Assembly: GCA_001403775.1 (NCBI GenBank)
Contig: CYUG01000013.1
Span: 150,076-195,462, forward strand
From: Dermabacter indicis
GTDB taxonomy: Bacteria; Actinomycetota; Actinomycetes; Actinomycetales; Dermabacteraceae
Reading direction: 5' to 3'
DNA length: 45,387 bases
Shown piece after piece: positions 34,253 through 42,846 of the stretch; within the stretch, counting starts at the first letter, position 1; each line of letters opens with the position of its first letter. A model generated the notes under the pieces. That model saw only the letters and a list, made by a program, of their open reading frames with translations, was not told the DNA's origin and made no database searches. The position numbers and the translations under genes were made by a program.

Positions 34253-34912
34253 TCATTTCTTCTTTCCGCGTTGCGCCACGGTGAGCAGTTGAGGGCTCGC
34301 CTCGAGACCGCGAAGCCCATTCCACGCGAGGTTCACGATGTGGCTCGCAACGACCTCTTTCGAGGGGTGGCTCGCTTCGAGCCACCACTGGCCCGTGTAC
34401 GAGACGATCCCCACGAGCATTTGCGCATACATCGCGGCGTACAGCGACGTGTATTTTTGTGCACGCATGTGCTTCACGAGCAAATCTTCCACCTGGTTCG
34501 CGACGTCTACGAGGAGCGCCGAGTAGGTGCCCGACGTCTGTGTGGCGGGGGAGTCGCGCACGAGGATCTGGAAGCCGTCCTCGTTTTCCTCGATATAGGT
34601 GAGAAACGCGAGTGCGGCCTTTTCGACAAGAACGCGTGGGTGCTGATGAACGTCATGCAGGGCATCCTCGAGAACGCGCAAGAGGTGGTCCGTTTCGCGG
34701 TCAACAATGACGGCGTAAAGTCCCTCTTTTCCTCCGAAGTGCTCGTACACGATGGGCTTTGACACACCGGCCTTGGCTGCGACTTCCTCGACGCTCGTCG
34801 CGTCGTAGCCCTTGTGCGCAAAAAGCGAGCGGCCAACCGTGACGAGTTGCTCGCGGCGCTGACGGCCCGTCATGCGGGGGGAGCGAGTGCGAGGGGAGCG
34901 TGAATCAGACAT
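34253..34912 (-). CDS. TetR family transcriptional regulator
   Basis: A 219-residue dimeric DNA-binding repressor. The N-terminal HTH (residues ~18-62) reads RREQLVTVGRSLFAHKGYDA then VEEVAAKAGVSKPIVYEHFG, a typical TetR recognition helix. The all-helical C-terminal ligand domain (~65-205) includes AALAFLTYIEENEDGFQIL and GIVSYTGQWWLEA. Starts at 34912 and 34921 are both possible; neither has a good Shine-Dalgarno sequence. A TetR gene beside glmU and mfd is conserved in actinobacteria. Its divergent neighbour is tRNA-Gln/glmU, and the SPFH operon lies 43 nt beyond its stop. Target and ligand are unknown. Confidence 0.9.
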   Translation of the reverse strand: MSDSRSPRTRSPRMTGRQRREQLVTVGRSLFAHKGYDATSVEEVAAKAGVSKPIVYEHFGGKEGLYAVIVDRETDHLLRVLEDALHDVHQHPRVLVEKAALAFLTYIEENEDGFQILVRDSPATQTSGTYSALLVDVANQVEDLLVKHMRAQKYTSLYAAMYAQMLVGIVSYTGQWWLEASHPSKEVVASHIVNLAWNGLRGLEASPQLLTVAQRGKKK

Positions 34913-34970
34913 GTGCAACATTTTCGCACGCCACTTCGCGAATCATTTTCTCTCCCGCGGTTCAAGAGGT

Positions 34971-34976
34971 TAGGCT
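34971..34976 (+). promoter_or_regulatory. -10 element of tRNA-Gln (and possibly glmU)
   Basis: TAGGCT 24 nt before the tRNA 5' end; -35 weak. Confidence 0.45.
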
Positions 34977-34999
34977 TGTCCCCGGCGCCTTCGGGCCCA

Positions 35000-35071
35000 T
35001 CCGCGATGGTGTAATCGGCAACACCCCAGTTTTTGGTTCTGGTATTCCAGGTTCGAGTCCTGGTCGCGGAA
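35000..35071 (+). tRNA. tRNA-Gln (anticodon UUG)
   Basis: Cloverleaf of 72 nt. The acceptor TCCGCGA (35000-35006) pairs fully with TCGCGGA (35064-35070), with discriminator A. The D-arm TGGTGTAATCGGCAACAC is typical of tRNA-Gln; the anticodon loop is TTTTGGT with anticodon TTG; the T-arm is CCAGG-TTCGAGT-CCTGG. The anticodon stem CCAGT/TCTGG has a U-U mismatch next to the loop. CCA is not encoded. It is followed 47 nt later by glmU, so both may be on one transcript. Confidence 0.93.
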
Positions 35072-35118
35072 CGATCCATCACCGGATTCATCGCACCGGA
35101 TACAAGGAGCACCTTCCC

Positions 35119-36579
35119 GTGGCTACTCAATCGCCCGCAGCAGTCGTCGTTCTCGCGGCAGGCGCCGGGACTCGTATGAAATCCGCACTCCCCAAGGTTC
35201 TCCACCCCGTGTGTGGAACATCGATGCTCATGCACGCTATCCGCGCCGCCCGCGCAACGGGCGCCGACGAAGTCGTCACGGTCGTGCGCCACAAGCGCGA
35301 CCAGGTCCTGGCGCACCTCGAGGAGAACGCTCCCGAGGTCACGATCGCTGACCAAGACGAGATTCCCGGTACCGGCCGCGCCGTGCAATGTGGTCTCGAA
35401 AAGGTCAAAGCAACCGTCGGAACTGTTCTCGTGACCTACGGTGACGTGCCGCTTCTCGAAGGAGACACGCTTCGCGCTTTCGTCGAGACGCACGAAGAAA
35501 ACGGCTCTTGCGTGTCCATCCTTACCGCGCGCGTCGAGGATCCCACCGGTTACGGTCGCATCGTTCGCAGCGCGGATGGCGCTCAGGTGGAAGCGATCGT
35601 CGAGCACAGGGACGCGAGCGAAGAGCAGCGCGAGATTGACGAAATCAACTCGGGCATCTGCGCCTTTAATCTGGAGTTCCTCCGCGACGCGCTCACGAAG
35701 GTGGGAACCGACAACTCGCAGGGCGAGATGTACCTCACCGACGTGCCCGGCATCGCGCGCGCCGAAGGGAAGAAAGTCACCGCCTACGCCATCGACGACG
35801 CAATCCAGGTCGAGGGCGCGAACGATCGCGTGCAACTAAGCGAGCTCGGCGCGGAAATGAACCGCCGTACCCTCGTGCGCCACATGCGCGCGGGAGTAAG
35901 CATCATCGACCCGAACTCGACATTCATCGACCCTGACGTCGAAATCGGCCAGGACACGACTATCCTCCCGGGCGTGCAGCTCCACGGCCACTGCGTCATT
36001 GGCAGCGAGGCAACCGTCGGACCAGACACCACGCTGACCGACGTGACGATCCACGACCGAGCCGAAGTCGTGCGCACCCACGGTTTCGGAGCGGTGATCG
36101 GCGAAGGCGCGACCGTGGGACCCTTCACCTACCTGCGCCCCGGAACCGAGCTCGGCAAGGCGGGCAAGATTGGCGGCTTCTGCGAAACGAAGAACGCCCA
36201 GATCGGCGATGGCGCCAAGGTTCCCCACCTCTCCTACGTGGGAGATGCCGAGATCGGTGAGGGCACGAACATCGGTGCGGCAACGATTTTCGCGAACTAC
36301 GATGGAGTGAGGAAGCACAAGAGCGTCGTCGGCAAGCATGTGCGTGTGGGGAGCGACAGCATCCTCGTAGCGCCCGTGACGATCGGCGACGGTGCGGCAA
36401 CGGGGTCCGGAACGGTAGTCCTCACGGACGTTCCGCCGGGCGCGCTCGCCGTCAACAACACGAAGCCTCGCATTATCGAGGGGTGGACGCTCAACAAGCG
36501 CGCGGGCACCGCCGCGGCAGAAGCCGCCGAAGACGCGCTTGACCACAACTCTGCAAACGCAACCACCGAGGAGAAATAA
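35119..36579 (+). CDS. glmU: Bifunctional GlmU (GlcN-1-P acetyltransferase / GlcNAc-1-P uridylyltransferase)
   Basis: A 486-residue trimeric enzyme making UDP-GlcNAc for peptidoglycan. The N-terminal uridylyltransferase (residues ~1-240) has LAAGAGTRMKSALPKVLHP, GTGRAVQCG, VTYGDVPLLEG and EINSGICAFN. The C-terminal left-handed beta-helix acetyltransferase (~265-470) has YLRPGTELGKAGKIGGFCE, VPHLSYVGDAEIGEGTNIGA, FANYDGVRKHKSVVG and APVTIGDG. The GTG at 35119 has AAGGAG 9 nt upstream and gives the correct N-terminus; earlier in-frame codons run through the tRNA gene. The next gene, prs, starts 4 nt after its stop. Confidence 0.96.
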   Translation: MATQSPAAVVVLAAGAGTRMKSALPKVLHPVCGTSMLMHAIRAARATGADEVVTVVRHKRDQVLAHLEENAPEVTIADQDEIPGTGRAVQCGLEKVKATVGTVLVTYGDVPLLEGDTLRAFVETHEENGSCVSILTARVEDPTGYGRIVRSADGAQVEAIVEHRDASEEQREIDEINSGICAFNLEFLRDALTKVGTDNSQGEMYLTDVPGIARAEGKKVTAYAIDDAIQVEGANDRVQLSELGAEMNRRTLVRHMRAGVSIIDPNSTFIDPDVEIGQDTTILPGVQLHGHCVIGSEATVGPDTTLTDVTIHDRAEVVRTHGFGAVIGEGATVGPFTYLRPGTELGKAGKIGGFCETKNAQIGDGAKVPHLSYVGDAEIGEGTNIGAATIFANYDGVRKHKSVVGKHVRVGSDSILVAPVTIGDGAATGSGTVVLTDVPPGALAVNNTKPRIIEGWTLNKRAGTAAAEAAEDALDHNSANATTEEK

Positions 36580-36583
36580 AACG

Positions 36584-37564
36584 ATGAGTGGCATCATCAC
36601 CAGCGGAGAAAAGCACCTCGTTCTCGTGTCGGGGCGTGCTCACCCCGTTCTCGCCGAGGAAGTCGCGAAGGAACTCGGCGTCGACCTTCTCCCGATGGAT
36701 GCGTGGGACTTTGCGAACGGCGAAATCTATGTGCGCTACGGCGAAAGCGTGCGCGGTGCCGATGTCTTCGTTCTCCAATCTCACCCCGCTCCCATTAACA
36801 ACTGGCTCATGGAGCACCTCATCATGGTGGACGCGCTCAAGCGCGCCTCCGCGAAGCGGATTACGGCGATTGCCCCGAGCTACCCGTACGCGCGCCAGGA
36901 TAAGAAGCACCGCGGCCGCGAACCGATCTCGGCCCGTCTCGTCGCCGACCTCTACAAGACCGCCGGCATCGACCGCCTGGTGTCGGTGGACCTTCACGCG
37001 CCGCAGGTCCAGGGCTACTTCGACGGCCCCGTTGACCACCTCATGGCGATGCCGATCCTCGCGAAGTACGTGGAGACGACCTACGGTGACGAGGATCTGT
37101 GCGTCGTTTCCCCGGATGCCGGCCGCATTGGCGTTGCGGAGAAGTGGGCGAAGCGCCTCGGCGGCGTGAACCTCGCCTTCGTGCACAAGTCGCGTGATCC
37201 GCGCCGCCCCAACCAGGCTGTCGCGAAGCGCATCATCGGTGATGTGGAAGGCAAGACCTGCATCCTCGTCGACGACATGATCGACACCGCGGGAACGATC
37301 GTGCAGGCCGTCGAGGCCCTCACGAAGAACGGCGCGAAGTCGGTCGTCGTCGCGACGACGCACCCGATCTTCTCGGACCCGGCCGTCGAGCGCCTCAAGA
37401 ACTCTGGCGTTCGTGAGGTCATCGCGACCAACACGCTTCCCGTTCCCGAGGAAAAGCAGTTTGAGAACCTCACGATCCTTTCGATCGCGCCGCTCCTTGC
37501 TCGCGCCATTCGCGCGGTCTTCGATGATGGCTCGGTGACGTCGCTTTTCGACGGCGACGCGTAG
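36584..37564 (+). CDS. prs: Ribose-phosphate pyrophosphokinase (PRPP synthase)
   Basis: A 326-residue enzyme making PRPP from ribose-5-phosphate and ATP, for nucleotides, histidine and tryptophan. Motifs are VSGRAHPVLAEEVAKEL, FANGEIYVRYGESVRG, SYPYARQDKKHRGREPIS (catalytic loop), SVDLHAPQVQGYFDGPVDHL (Mg/ribose-5-P site; seen in two adjacent parts), PDAGRIGVAEKWAKRLG and the PRPP-binding CILVDDMIDTAGT. GAGGAG lies 11 nt before the ATG. The glmU-prs pair is conserved in actinobacteria. Confidence 0.97.
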   Translation: MSGIITSGEKHLVLVSGRAHPVLAEEVAKELGVDLLPMDAWDFANGEIYVRYGESVRGADVFVLQSHPAPINNWLMEHLIMVDALKRASAKRITAIAPSYPYARQDKKHRGREPISARLVADLYKTAGIDRLVSVDLHAPQVQGYFDGPVDHLMAMPILAKYVETTYGDEDLCVVSPDAGRIGVAEKWAKRLGGVNLAFVHKSRDPRRPNQAVAKRIIGDVEGKTCILVDDMIDTAGTIVQAVEALTKNGAKSVVVATTHPIFSDPAVERLKNSGVREVIATNTLPVPEEKQFENLTILSIAPLLARAIRAVFDDGSVTSLFDGDA

Positions 37565-37591
37565 GCTTCGAAAACTTTCACCGCTGCGCAC

Positions 37592-37639
37592 GCGGCGCTA
37601 GAGGTGATGTGCCTCGCTTCACGTCGTCTCTAGCGCTGC
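37592..37639 (+). repeat. Long inverted repeat between prs and rplY
   Basis: Arms 37592-37603 and 37628-37639 pair over 12 positions (core GCGCTAGAG / CTCTAGCGC, one G-U), with GTGA/TCAC able to pair inside the 24-nt loop. There is no U-tract after it. It lies 20 bp before the rplY -10. It could be a U-less terminator of glmU-prs or a control site. Confidence 0.6.
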
Positions 37640-37658
37640 CTCGTGTGCGGCGGTGCAT

Positions 37659-37664
37659 TATGCT
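37659..37664 (+). promoter_or_regulatory. -10 element of rplY
   Basis: TATGCT; -35 weak. It implies a leader of about 120 nt, which contains the near-palindrome GCACGCGCA/TGCGTGTGC at 37730-37747. Confidence 0.4.
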
Positions 37665-37792
37665 TGGACAGTACTTCGGCGAGGGAGGGGCACACGCCCA
37701 CTCCGTTATCGACGCGGTTATGTCCTTGGGCACGCGCATGCGTGTGCTCGGAGCGCGCCGTCTCGCCCCGCTTCACACCCAAGGAGATTCAC

Positions 37793-38425
37793 ATGGCCGA
37801 GAACATCAAGGTCGATATCCGCTCTGATTTCGGTAAGGGCTTCGCCCGCCGTCTTCGCGCCGAAAGCAAGGTCCCCGCGGTTCTTTACGGTCACGGCACC
37901 GACCCCGTTCACCTTGCGCTTCCGTCGCACGCGACGGCTCTCGCTGCGCGTAACTCGAACGCTCTCCTCGAGCTCGAGATCCCGAACGCCGAGAACGAAC
38001 TCGCGATCATCAAGGACGTTCAGCGTCACCCGCTTTCGCGCGACATCCTCCACGTTGACCTGCTCATCGTGAAGCGCGGCGAAAAGGTCGAGGTCGACAT
38101 CCCCGTCGTCGTCGAGGGCGAGCCGGAGTCGCCCGCCGTTGCCGTGGTCGACATTCAGGAGATCACTATTCTTGCCGACGCGCTCAGCCTGCCCGAGCAC
38201 ATCGTCGTTGACGTTGAGGGCAAGGTCGAAGGCGACGCCATCCACGCGGGCGATCTCGATCTCGGCGATGCCGAGCTCGTCACCGATCCCGAGTACCTCG
38301 TGATCTCGATCCAGGTCCCGCAGGTTGACGAAGCTGACCTCGAGACCCCGGGCTCCGAGGACGACGAGGACGAGGAAGCAGCTGAGGGCACCGAAGAAGA
38401 GTCGTCGGAGGGCGACGACGAGTGA
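37793..38425 (+). CDS. rplY: 50S ribosomal protein L25 / general stress protein Ctc
   Basis: A 210-residue, long (Ctc/TL5-type) form of the 5S-rRNA-binding protein. The N-terminal L25 domain (residues ~5-92) shows FGKGFARRLRAESKVPAVLYG, then KDVQRHPLSRDILHVDLL. The C-terminal beta domain (~95-185) has VEVDIPVVVEGEPES and LPEHIVVDVEG. The last ~25 residues are almost all acidic (EDDEDEEAAEGTEEESSEG). AAGGAG lies 6 nt before the ATG; upstream in-frame codons do not resemble L25. It precedes pth, as in most actinobacteria. Confidence 0.95.
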   Translation: MAENIKVDIRSDFGKGFARRLRAESKVPAVLYGHGTDPVHLALPSHATALAARNSNALLELEIPNAENELAIIKDVQRHPLSRDILHVDLLIVKRGEKVEVDIPVVVEGEPESPAVAVVDIQEITILADALSLPEHIVVDVEGKVEGDAIHAGDLDLGDAELVTDPEYLVISIQVPQVDEADLETPGSEDDEDEEAAEGTEEESSEGDDE

Positions 38426-38430
38426 GTTCT

Positions 38431-38450
38431 GATCCGCGACTTCGCGGATC
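38431..38450 (+). terminator. First hairpin after rplY
   Basis: GATCCGCG-ACTT-CGCGGATC, perfect 8-bp stem with a 4-nt loop, 5 nt after the rplY stop; no U-tract. Confidence 0.5.
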
Positions 38451-38463
38451 GTGAAATCTGAGG

Positions 38464-38494
38464 CAGGGGCGTCGCACGAGGTGCGGCGCCCCTG
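38464..38494 (+). terminator. Second, longer hairpin between rplY and pth
   Basis: Arms 38464-38477 and 38481-38494 pair over 14 positions with one U-G pair and a 3-nt GAG loop (outer part CAGGGGCG / CGCCCCTG); no U-tract. TAGCCT directly after it (38495-38500) could be the pth -10. Confidence 0.6.
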
Positions 38495-38575
38495 TAGCCT
38501 GTCCGGGGGCCGACGGTTGCCGGTCTTTCGTTGTGACGGATTTTCTTCCGATCGACACGTGCGGAAAGTGGAGCT

Positions 38576-39178
38576 GTGAGCGAGACGATGCTGATCGTGG
38601 GTCTTGGGAACCCGGGCCCAAAGTACGAAGCCACAAGACACAATGTGGGACACATGGTGCTTGATCGGCTGGCCGAATGGGCGGGAGCATCGTTCAAGCG
38701 GCACAAGAAAGCCAATGCCTCGGTGATCGAGGGGCGCATGGGAGCGCCCGGAACTGGACGCAGGGTGATCCTCGCAAAGCTTGGCTGCTACATGAACACC
38801 TCGGGCGGTCCGGTCTCGGCACTCGCACAGTACTACGGGATCGATCCCGAGAACGTCATCGTTGTGCACGATGAAATTGATACGCAGTTCGGTGCGATCA
38901 AGGTGAAGCTCGGTGGGGGAGAGGGCGGCCATAACGGTCTTCGCGACATCACCCGTGCGCTTGGCACGAAAAACTACCTGCGCGTCCGGGTGGGGGTGGG
39001 GCGCCCGCCGCAAGGCCGCGACACCGCCGACTACGTTCTCGCCCCGTTCACTACGGCTGAGCGGAAGGTTCTCGATGACCTCTTAACGTCGGCGGGGCAG
39101 TGCGTGGAGATGCTCGTAGAGAAGGGGCTTGTGGAGACACAGCAGGAGTTCCATTCTCGGGAGGCGATTCGCCCGTGA
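38576..39178 (+). CDS. pth: Peptidyl-tRNA hydrolase
   Basis: A 200-residue esterase that releases tRNA from stalled peptidyl-tRNA. Motifs are IVGLGNPGPKYEATRHNVGH (catalytic His in TRHNVG, ~residue 22), ILAKLGCYMNTSGGPV (the M-N-x-S-G element), IVVHDEID with the catalytic Asp, and KLGGGEGGHNGLRDI. The start is GTG with GTGGAG close upstream. Its stop overlaps the mfd start by 4 nt (GTGA), coupling it to the mfd-mazG genes. Confidence 0.96.
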   Translation: MSETMLIVGLGNPGPKYEATRHNVGHMVLDRLAEWAGASFKRHKKANASVIEGRMGAPGTGRRVILAKLGCYMNTSGGPVSALAQYYGIDPENVIVVHDEIDTQFGAIKVKLGGGEGGHNGLRDITRALGTKNYLRVRVGVGRPPQGRDTADYVLAPFTTAERKVLDDLLTSAGQCVEMLVEKGLVETQQEFHSREAIRP

Positions 39179-42100
39179 GTATCGCTCCCGTGCTCGCGGC
39201 TGCCGCGCAGTCCGCCGACCTGACCCGATTCGCCGAGGCTCGCTCCTCTGACGAGGCTCTTTCGATCATTGCCCCGAGCGGCATGCACCCTCTTTATCTT
39301 GCGGATGCGGCTTCGCGCAGGGGACCGTCGGACCCCCTCGTGGTGGTGACCGCCACCACGCGAGAAGCGGAGGACCTCGCCGCTCAGGTGGAGGCGCTCG
39401 TGCCGGGTGCCAAAGTGGCGCTCTTTCCCGCGTGGGAGACTCTGCCGCACGAGAGACTTTCGCCGCGAAGCGATACCGTGGCGCGCAGGCTCTCCACCCT
39501 GTACTCGCTCGCCCATCCGGAGAAAACGGGTGGTGTCGAGGTTCTCCTGGTGCCCGTGCGTGCACTCGTGCAGCCGATGGCGCGGGGGCTTGAAAACCTC
39601 GCTCCCGTGCAACTTGAACGCGGCGAGTTCATCGAGATCGATGAACTCGTGGAAAAGCTCGTGGGTGCAGCTTATGCGCGCGTGGATATGGTGTCCTCGC
39701 GCGGTGAGTTTGCGGTGCGAGGCGGGATCGTGGATGTCTTCCCGCCGACGCTCTCGCATCCCGTGCGTCTCGACTTCTTCGGGGACGAGCTCGAAGAAAT
39801 CCGGTACTTCTCGGTCGCGGATCAGCGCTCGATGGAGGAAACCCTCGACATGGTCGATGCTCCTGCGTGCAGGGAGATCCTCCTGACCGATGAGGTTCGA
39901 GAGAGGGCTCGCGCGGCGATCAATCAGCTACCCGGCGCAGCCGACATTCTGGGGCGCCTTGCGGAAGGGATTGCCGTCGAGGGCATGGAGTCCCTCACTC
40001 CGCTTCTCGTGGGGGAAATGGTGAGCCTCGTCGATTTGCTGCCTGAGAAGTCGAGCCTCGTGCTCGTTGAGCCGGAGCGCATCCGCACTCGCGTAGACGA
40101 GCTCGTGCGCATGACCGATGAGTTCCTCGAGGCTGCCTGGTCGAGTGCAGCCCAGGGCGGTGCGGTGCCGATCGACGTGGAGCAGGCGAGTTTTGCGACG
40201 CTCGAGGACACGCTCGGTGAGCTTGAATCCCGACGGATCCCGGTCTCGAGTATCGCCCCATTTGGGCTTGATGCCGATCTCACCTCGCATGCGAAGCCGC
40301 ATCCCGGGTACGGAGGCTCGATTGCGAACGCCGCGCGCGACCTCGCCCATCACGTGAGCGAGGGGTGGCGGATCGTTTTGACGACGGCGGGCGCGGGAAC
40401 GGGGCGCCACATTGCCGATGCGCTCACGGAAGCGGGCGTCGCGGCGCGGTTCAGTGCCGATCTCGATGAGGACCTTTCCCGTACTCACGTGACCATCACG
40501 ACCGGCCCGATCACCGAGGGAATCCTTCTCGAGGACGTGAAGCTCATGCTCATGTGCGAGCGTGACATGACGGGCAAATCTGCCGCGCGGCGCTCCACGA
40601 GTAAGAAGCTCGCGTCGCGAAGGCGCGCAAGCGTCGACCCTCTCCAACTTTCCCCGGGCGACTTCGTCGTGCACAATCACCACGGCGTTGGGCGGTTCGT
40701 GGAGATGACGAGCCGCACGGTGGGCACGGGCGATAAGCGCGCTACGCGCGAATACCTCGTGATCGAATACGCGAGCTCCAAGAAGGGGCAGCCTGGCGAC
40801 CGGCTCTACGTGCCGAGCGATCAGCTCGATCAGGTGACAAAGTACGTTGGCGGCGAGACGCCGAGCGTGAACAAAATGGGGGGAAGCGACTGGTCGAAGA
40901 CAAAGTCGCGTGCGCGCAAGGCGATCCGTGAGATCGCCGATGAGCTCGTGAGGCTGTATAGCGAACGCCAGCGCAGCTCGGGCTTCGCCTTCTCGCCCGA
41001 CACTCCGTGGCAGCACGAACTTGAGGATGCCTTCGAGTACACGGAAACGCCCGATCAGCTCTCGACGATCGACGACATCAAGCGCGACATGGAAAAGCCG
41101 CTCCCGATGGATCGCCTCGTGTGCGGCGATGTGGGCTACGGCAAAACGGAGGTCGCGGTGCGAGCCGCGTTCAAGGCCGTCCAGGATGGCAAGCAGGTTG
41201 CGGTACTGTGCCCCACGACCCTGCTTGCTCAGCAGCACGTCGAGACCTTCACCGAGCGATACGCGGGTTTCCCCGTCAACGTTCGGGGCCTCTCGCGCTT
41301 CCAGACGCCCGCGGAGTCGAAGGCCGTCGTTGAAGGGCTCAAGGACGGCTCGGTCGACGTCGTGATCGGCACGCACCGCCTCATCACCGGACAGGTGCGC
41401 TTCAAGGACCTCGGCCTCATCATCGTGGACGAGGAGCAGCGCTTCGGGGTCGAGCATAAAGAGACGCTCAAGGCGCTTCGCACGAATGTGGACGTGCTTT
41501 CGATGTCGGCGACGCCCATTCCCCGCACGCTCGAGATGGCGGTCACCGGAATTCGGGAGCTCTCGACGCTTGCGACAGCTCCGGAGGAACGCCACCCCGT
41601 TTTGACGTACGTGGGCGCGCACGAGGATGCGCAGGTGAAAGCCGCGATTAGGCGCGAGCTTCTCCGCGAAGGCCAGGTGTTCTACATCCACAACCGTGTG
41701 GAGGACATCGACCGCACCGCCGAGCATTTGCGTGAGCTCGTGCCCGATGCGCGCGTCGAGGTCGCCCACGGCAAACTCAACGAAGCGCAACTCGAGCGGG
41801 TCATCCTTGACTTCTGGGAGAAGCGCTTCGACGTGCTCGTGTGTACGACGATCGTTGAAACCGGGCTCGATATCTCGAGCGCGAATACTCTCATCGTTGA
41901 GAATGCCGATCGCTTTGGACTCTCGCAGCTTCACCAGCTGCGCGGCCGCGTGGGGCGTTCGCGCGATCGCGCCTACGCCTACTTCCTTTATCCACCCACG
42001 AAGCCGCTTACGGAGACGGCCCACGATCGCCTCACGACCCTCGCGACCCATTCAGAGCTCGGCGCCGGCATGCAGGTGGCGATGAAGGATCTCGAGATCC

Positions 42101-42846
42101 GCGGCGCGGGTAACCTCCTCGGCGGGGAACAGTCGGGCCACATCGCGGGAGTGGGCTTTGACCTGTACGTGCGGATGGTCGGCGAGGCCGTCGCAGCGTT
42201 CAAGGGCGAGCTCGATCAAGCTGGGAGGGAAACGAAGGTCGAACTTCCGCTCAACGCCCACATTCCGGTCGCCTATATCGACTCCGAGCGCTTGCGCCTC
42301 GAAGCCTATTCGAAGATTTCCGCGTCGAAAAATGCGGAGGAGCTCGAGAGCGTGCGCGCCGAGATCGAGGACCGGTATGGCGCGCCACCAGCTGAGGTCG
42401 AGCGGCTCTTCCACGTAGCGCGGTTCCGCCTCGATGCTTCCGAGGCCGGTATTGACGAAGTACAGGTGCAGGGCAAGGTGATCCGCTTCGCGCACGTCGA
42501 AGTCACCGACAGCGTGCAGTTGAAGCTGCGCAGGCTCTACCCGGGCACGGTGCTCAAGCCCGCGCTCCGCCAGGTGCTCATTCCGCACCCGCGAACTCAG
42601 CGCATTGGTGGCATTCCGCTTGCCGATGAGGAACTGCTCGAGTTTTGCCGCGGTGTGCTTGCGCACCTCAAGCCAGCTTGGGCGAAAGAGCGCGGCATCG
42701 AGGTCGCTGAGCAACCGTCGGAACCTTCCCGCCCCCGCTCGCTCGGCAATCGCACGGCGCGCGCAAGCCGGCTTGAGAGCTCCCGTCGCGACTCGCCCCA
42801 GGGCACTCGACAAGCGGGACTTGACAGAAAGGGAAATGCGCTATGA
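39175..42846 (+). CDS. mfd: Transcription-repair coupling factor
   Basis: A 1223-residue translocase that removes stalled RNA polymerase and recruits UvrA. The UvrB-homology module (residues ~1-330) shows LFPAWETLPHERLSPRSD and FAVRGGIVDVFPPT. The RNA-polymerase interaction domain is at ~495-560 (LSPGDFVVHNHHGVGRFVEM). The RecG-like motor has VCGDVGYGKTEVAVRAAFKA (Walker A), IVDEEQRFGVEHKE, MSATPIPRTLEM, ETGLDISSANTLIV and QLHQLRGRVGRSRDRAY. The C-terminal TRCF domain (~1010-1150) is followed by a basic, Arg/Ser-rich tail. The start is the GTG inside the pth stop; upstream frames overlap pth. It ends in ATGA with mazG. Confidence 0.97.
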   Translation: MSIAPVLAAAAQSADLTRFAEARSSDEALSIIAPSGMHPLYLADAASRRGPSDPLVVVTATTREAEDLAAQVEALVPGAKVALFPAWETLPHERLSPRSDTVARRLSTLYSLAHPEKTGGVEVLLVPVRALVQPMARGLENLAPVQLERGEFIEIDELVEKLVGAAYARVDMVSSRGEFAVRGGIVDVFPPTLSHPVRLDFFGDELEEIRYFSVADQRSMEETLDMVDAPACREILLTDEVRERARAAINQLPGAADILGRLAEGIAVEGMESLTPLLVGEMVSLVDLLPEKSSLVLVEPERIRTRVDELVRMTDEFLEAAWSSAAQGGAVPIDVEQASFATLEDTLGELESRRIPVSSIAPFGLDADLTSHAKPHPGYGGSIANAARDLAHHVSEGWRIVLTTAGAGTGRHIADALTEAGVAARFSADLDEDLSRTHVTITTGPITEGILLEDVKLMLMCERDMTGKSAARRSTSKKLASRRRASVDPLQLSPGDFVVHNHHGVGRFVEMTSRTVGTGDKRATREYLVIEYASSKKGQPGDRLYVPSDQLDQVTKYVGGETPSVNKMGGSDWSKTKSRARKAIREIADELVRLYSERQRSSGFAFSPDTPWQHELEDAFEYTETPDQLSTIDDIKRDMEKPLPMDRLVCGDVGYGKTEVAVRAAFKAVQDGKQVAVLCPTTLLAQQHVETFTERYAGFPVNVRGLSRFQTPAESKAVVEGLKDGSVDVVIGTHRLITGQVRFKDLGLIIVDEEQRFGVEHKETLKALRTNVDVLSMSATPIPRTLEMAVTGIRELSTLATAPEERHPVLTYVGAHEDAQVKAAIRRELLREGQVFYIHNRVEDIDRTAEHLRELVPDARVEVAHGKLNEAQLERVILDFWEKRFDVLVCTTIVETGLDISSANTLIVENADRFGLSQLHQLRGRVGRSRDRAYAYFLYPPTKPLTETAHDRLTTLATHSELGAGMQVAMKDLEIRGAGNLLGGEQSGHIAGVGFDLYVRMVGEAVAAFKGELDQAGRETKVELPLNAHIPVAYIDSERLRLEAYSKISASKNAEELESVRAEIEDRYGAPPAEVERLFHVARFRLDASEAGIDEVQVQGKVIRFAHVEVTDSVQLKLRRLYPGTVLKPALRQVLIPHPRTQRIGGIPLADEELLEFCRGVLAHLKPAWAKERGIEVAEQPSEPSRPRSLGNRTARASRLESSRRDSPQGTRQAGLDRKGNAL

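Noticed and set aside
34900-35118. In-frame extension of glmU upstream of the GTG at 35119
   Set aside because: It would run through the tRNA-Gln gene; GTG 35119 has AAGGAG and gives the correct N-terminus.
37643-37792. In-frame upstream extension of rplY beginning with an ATG at 37643 region
   Set aside because: The extension crosses the promoter, is not L25-like, and the ATG at 37793 has a perfect AAGGAG.
39928-42051. A 707-codon open frame on the minus strand opposite mfd
   Set aside because: Antisense shadow of Mfd; composition is Arg/His/Leu-rich with no recognisable domain.
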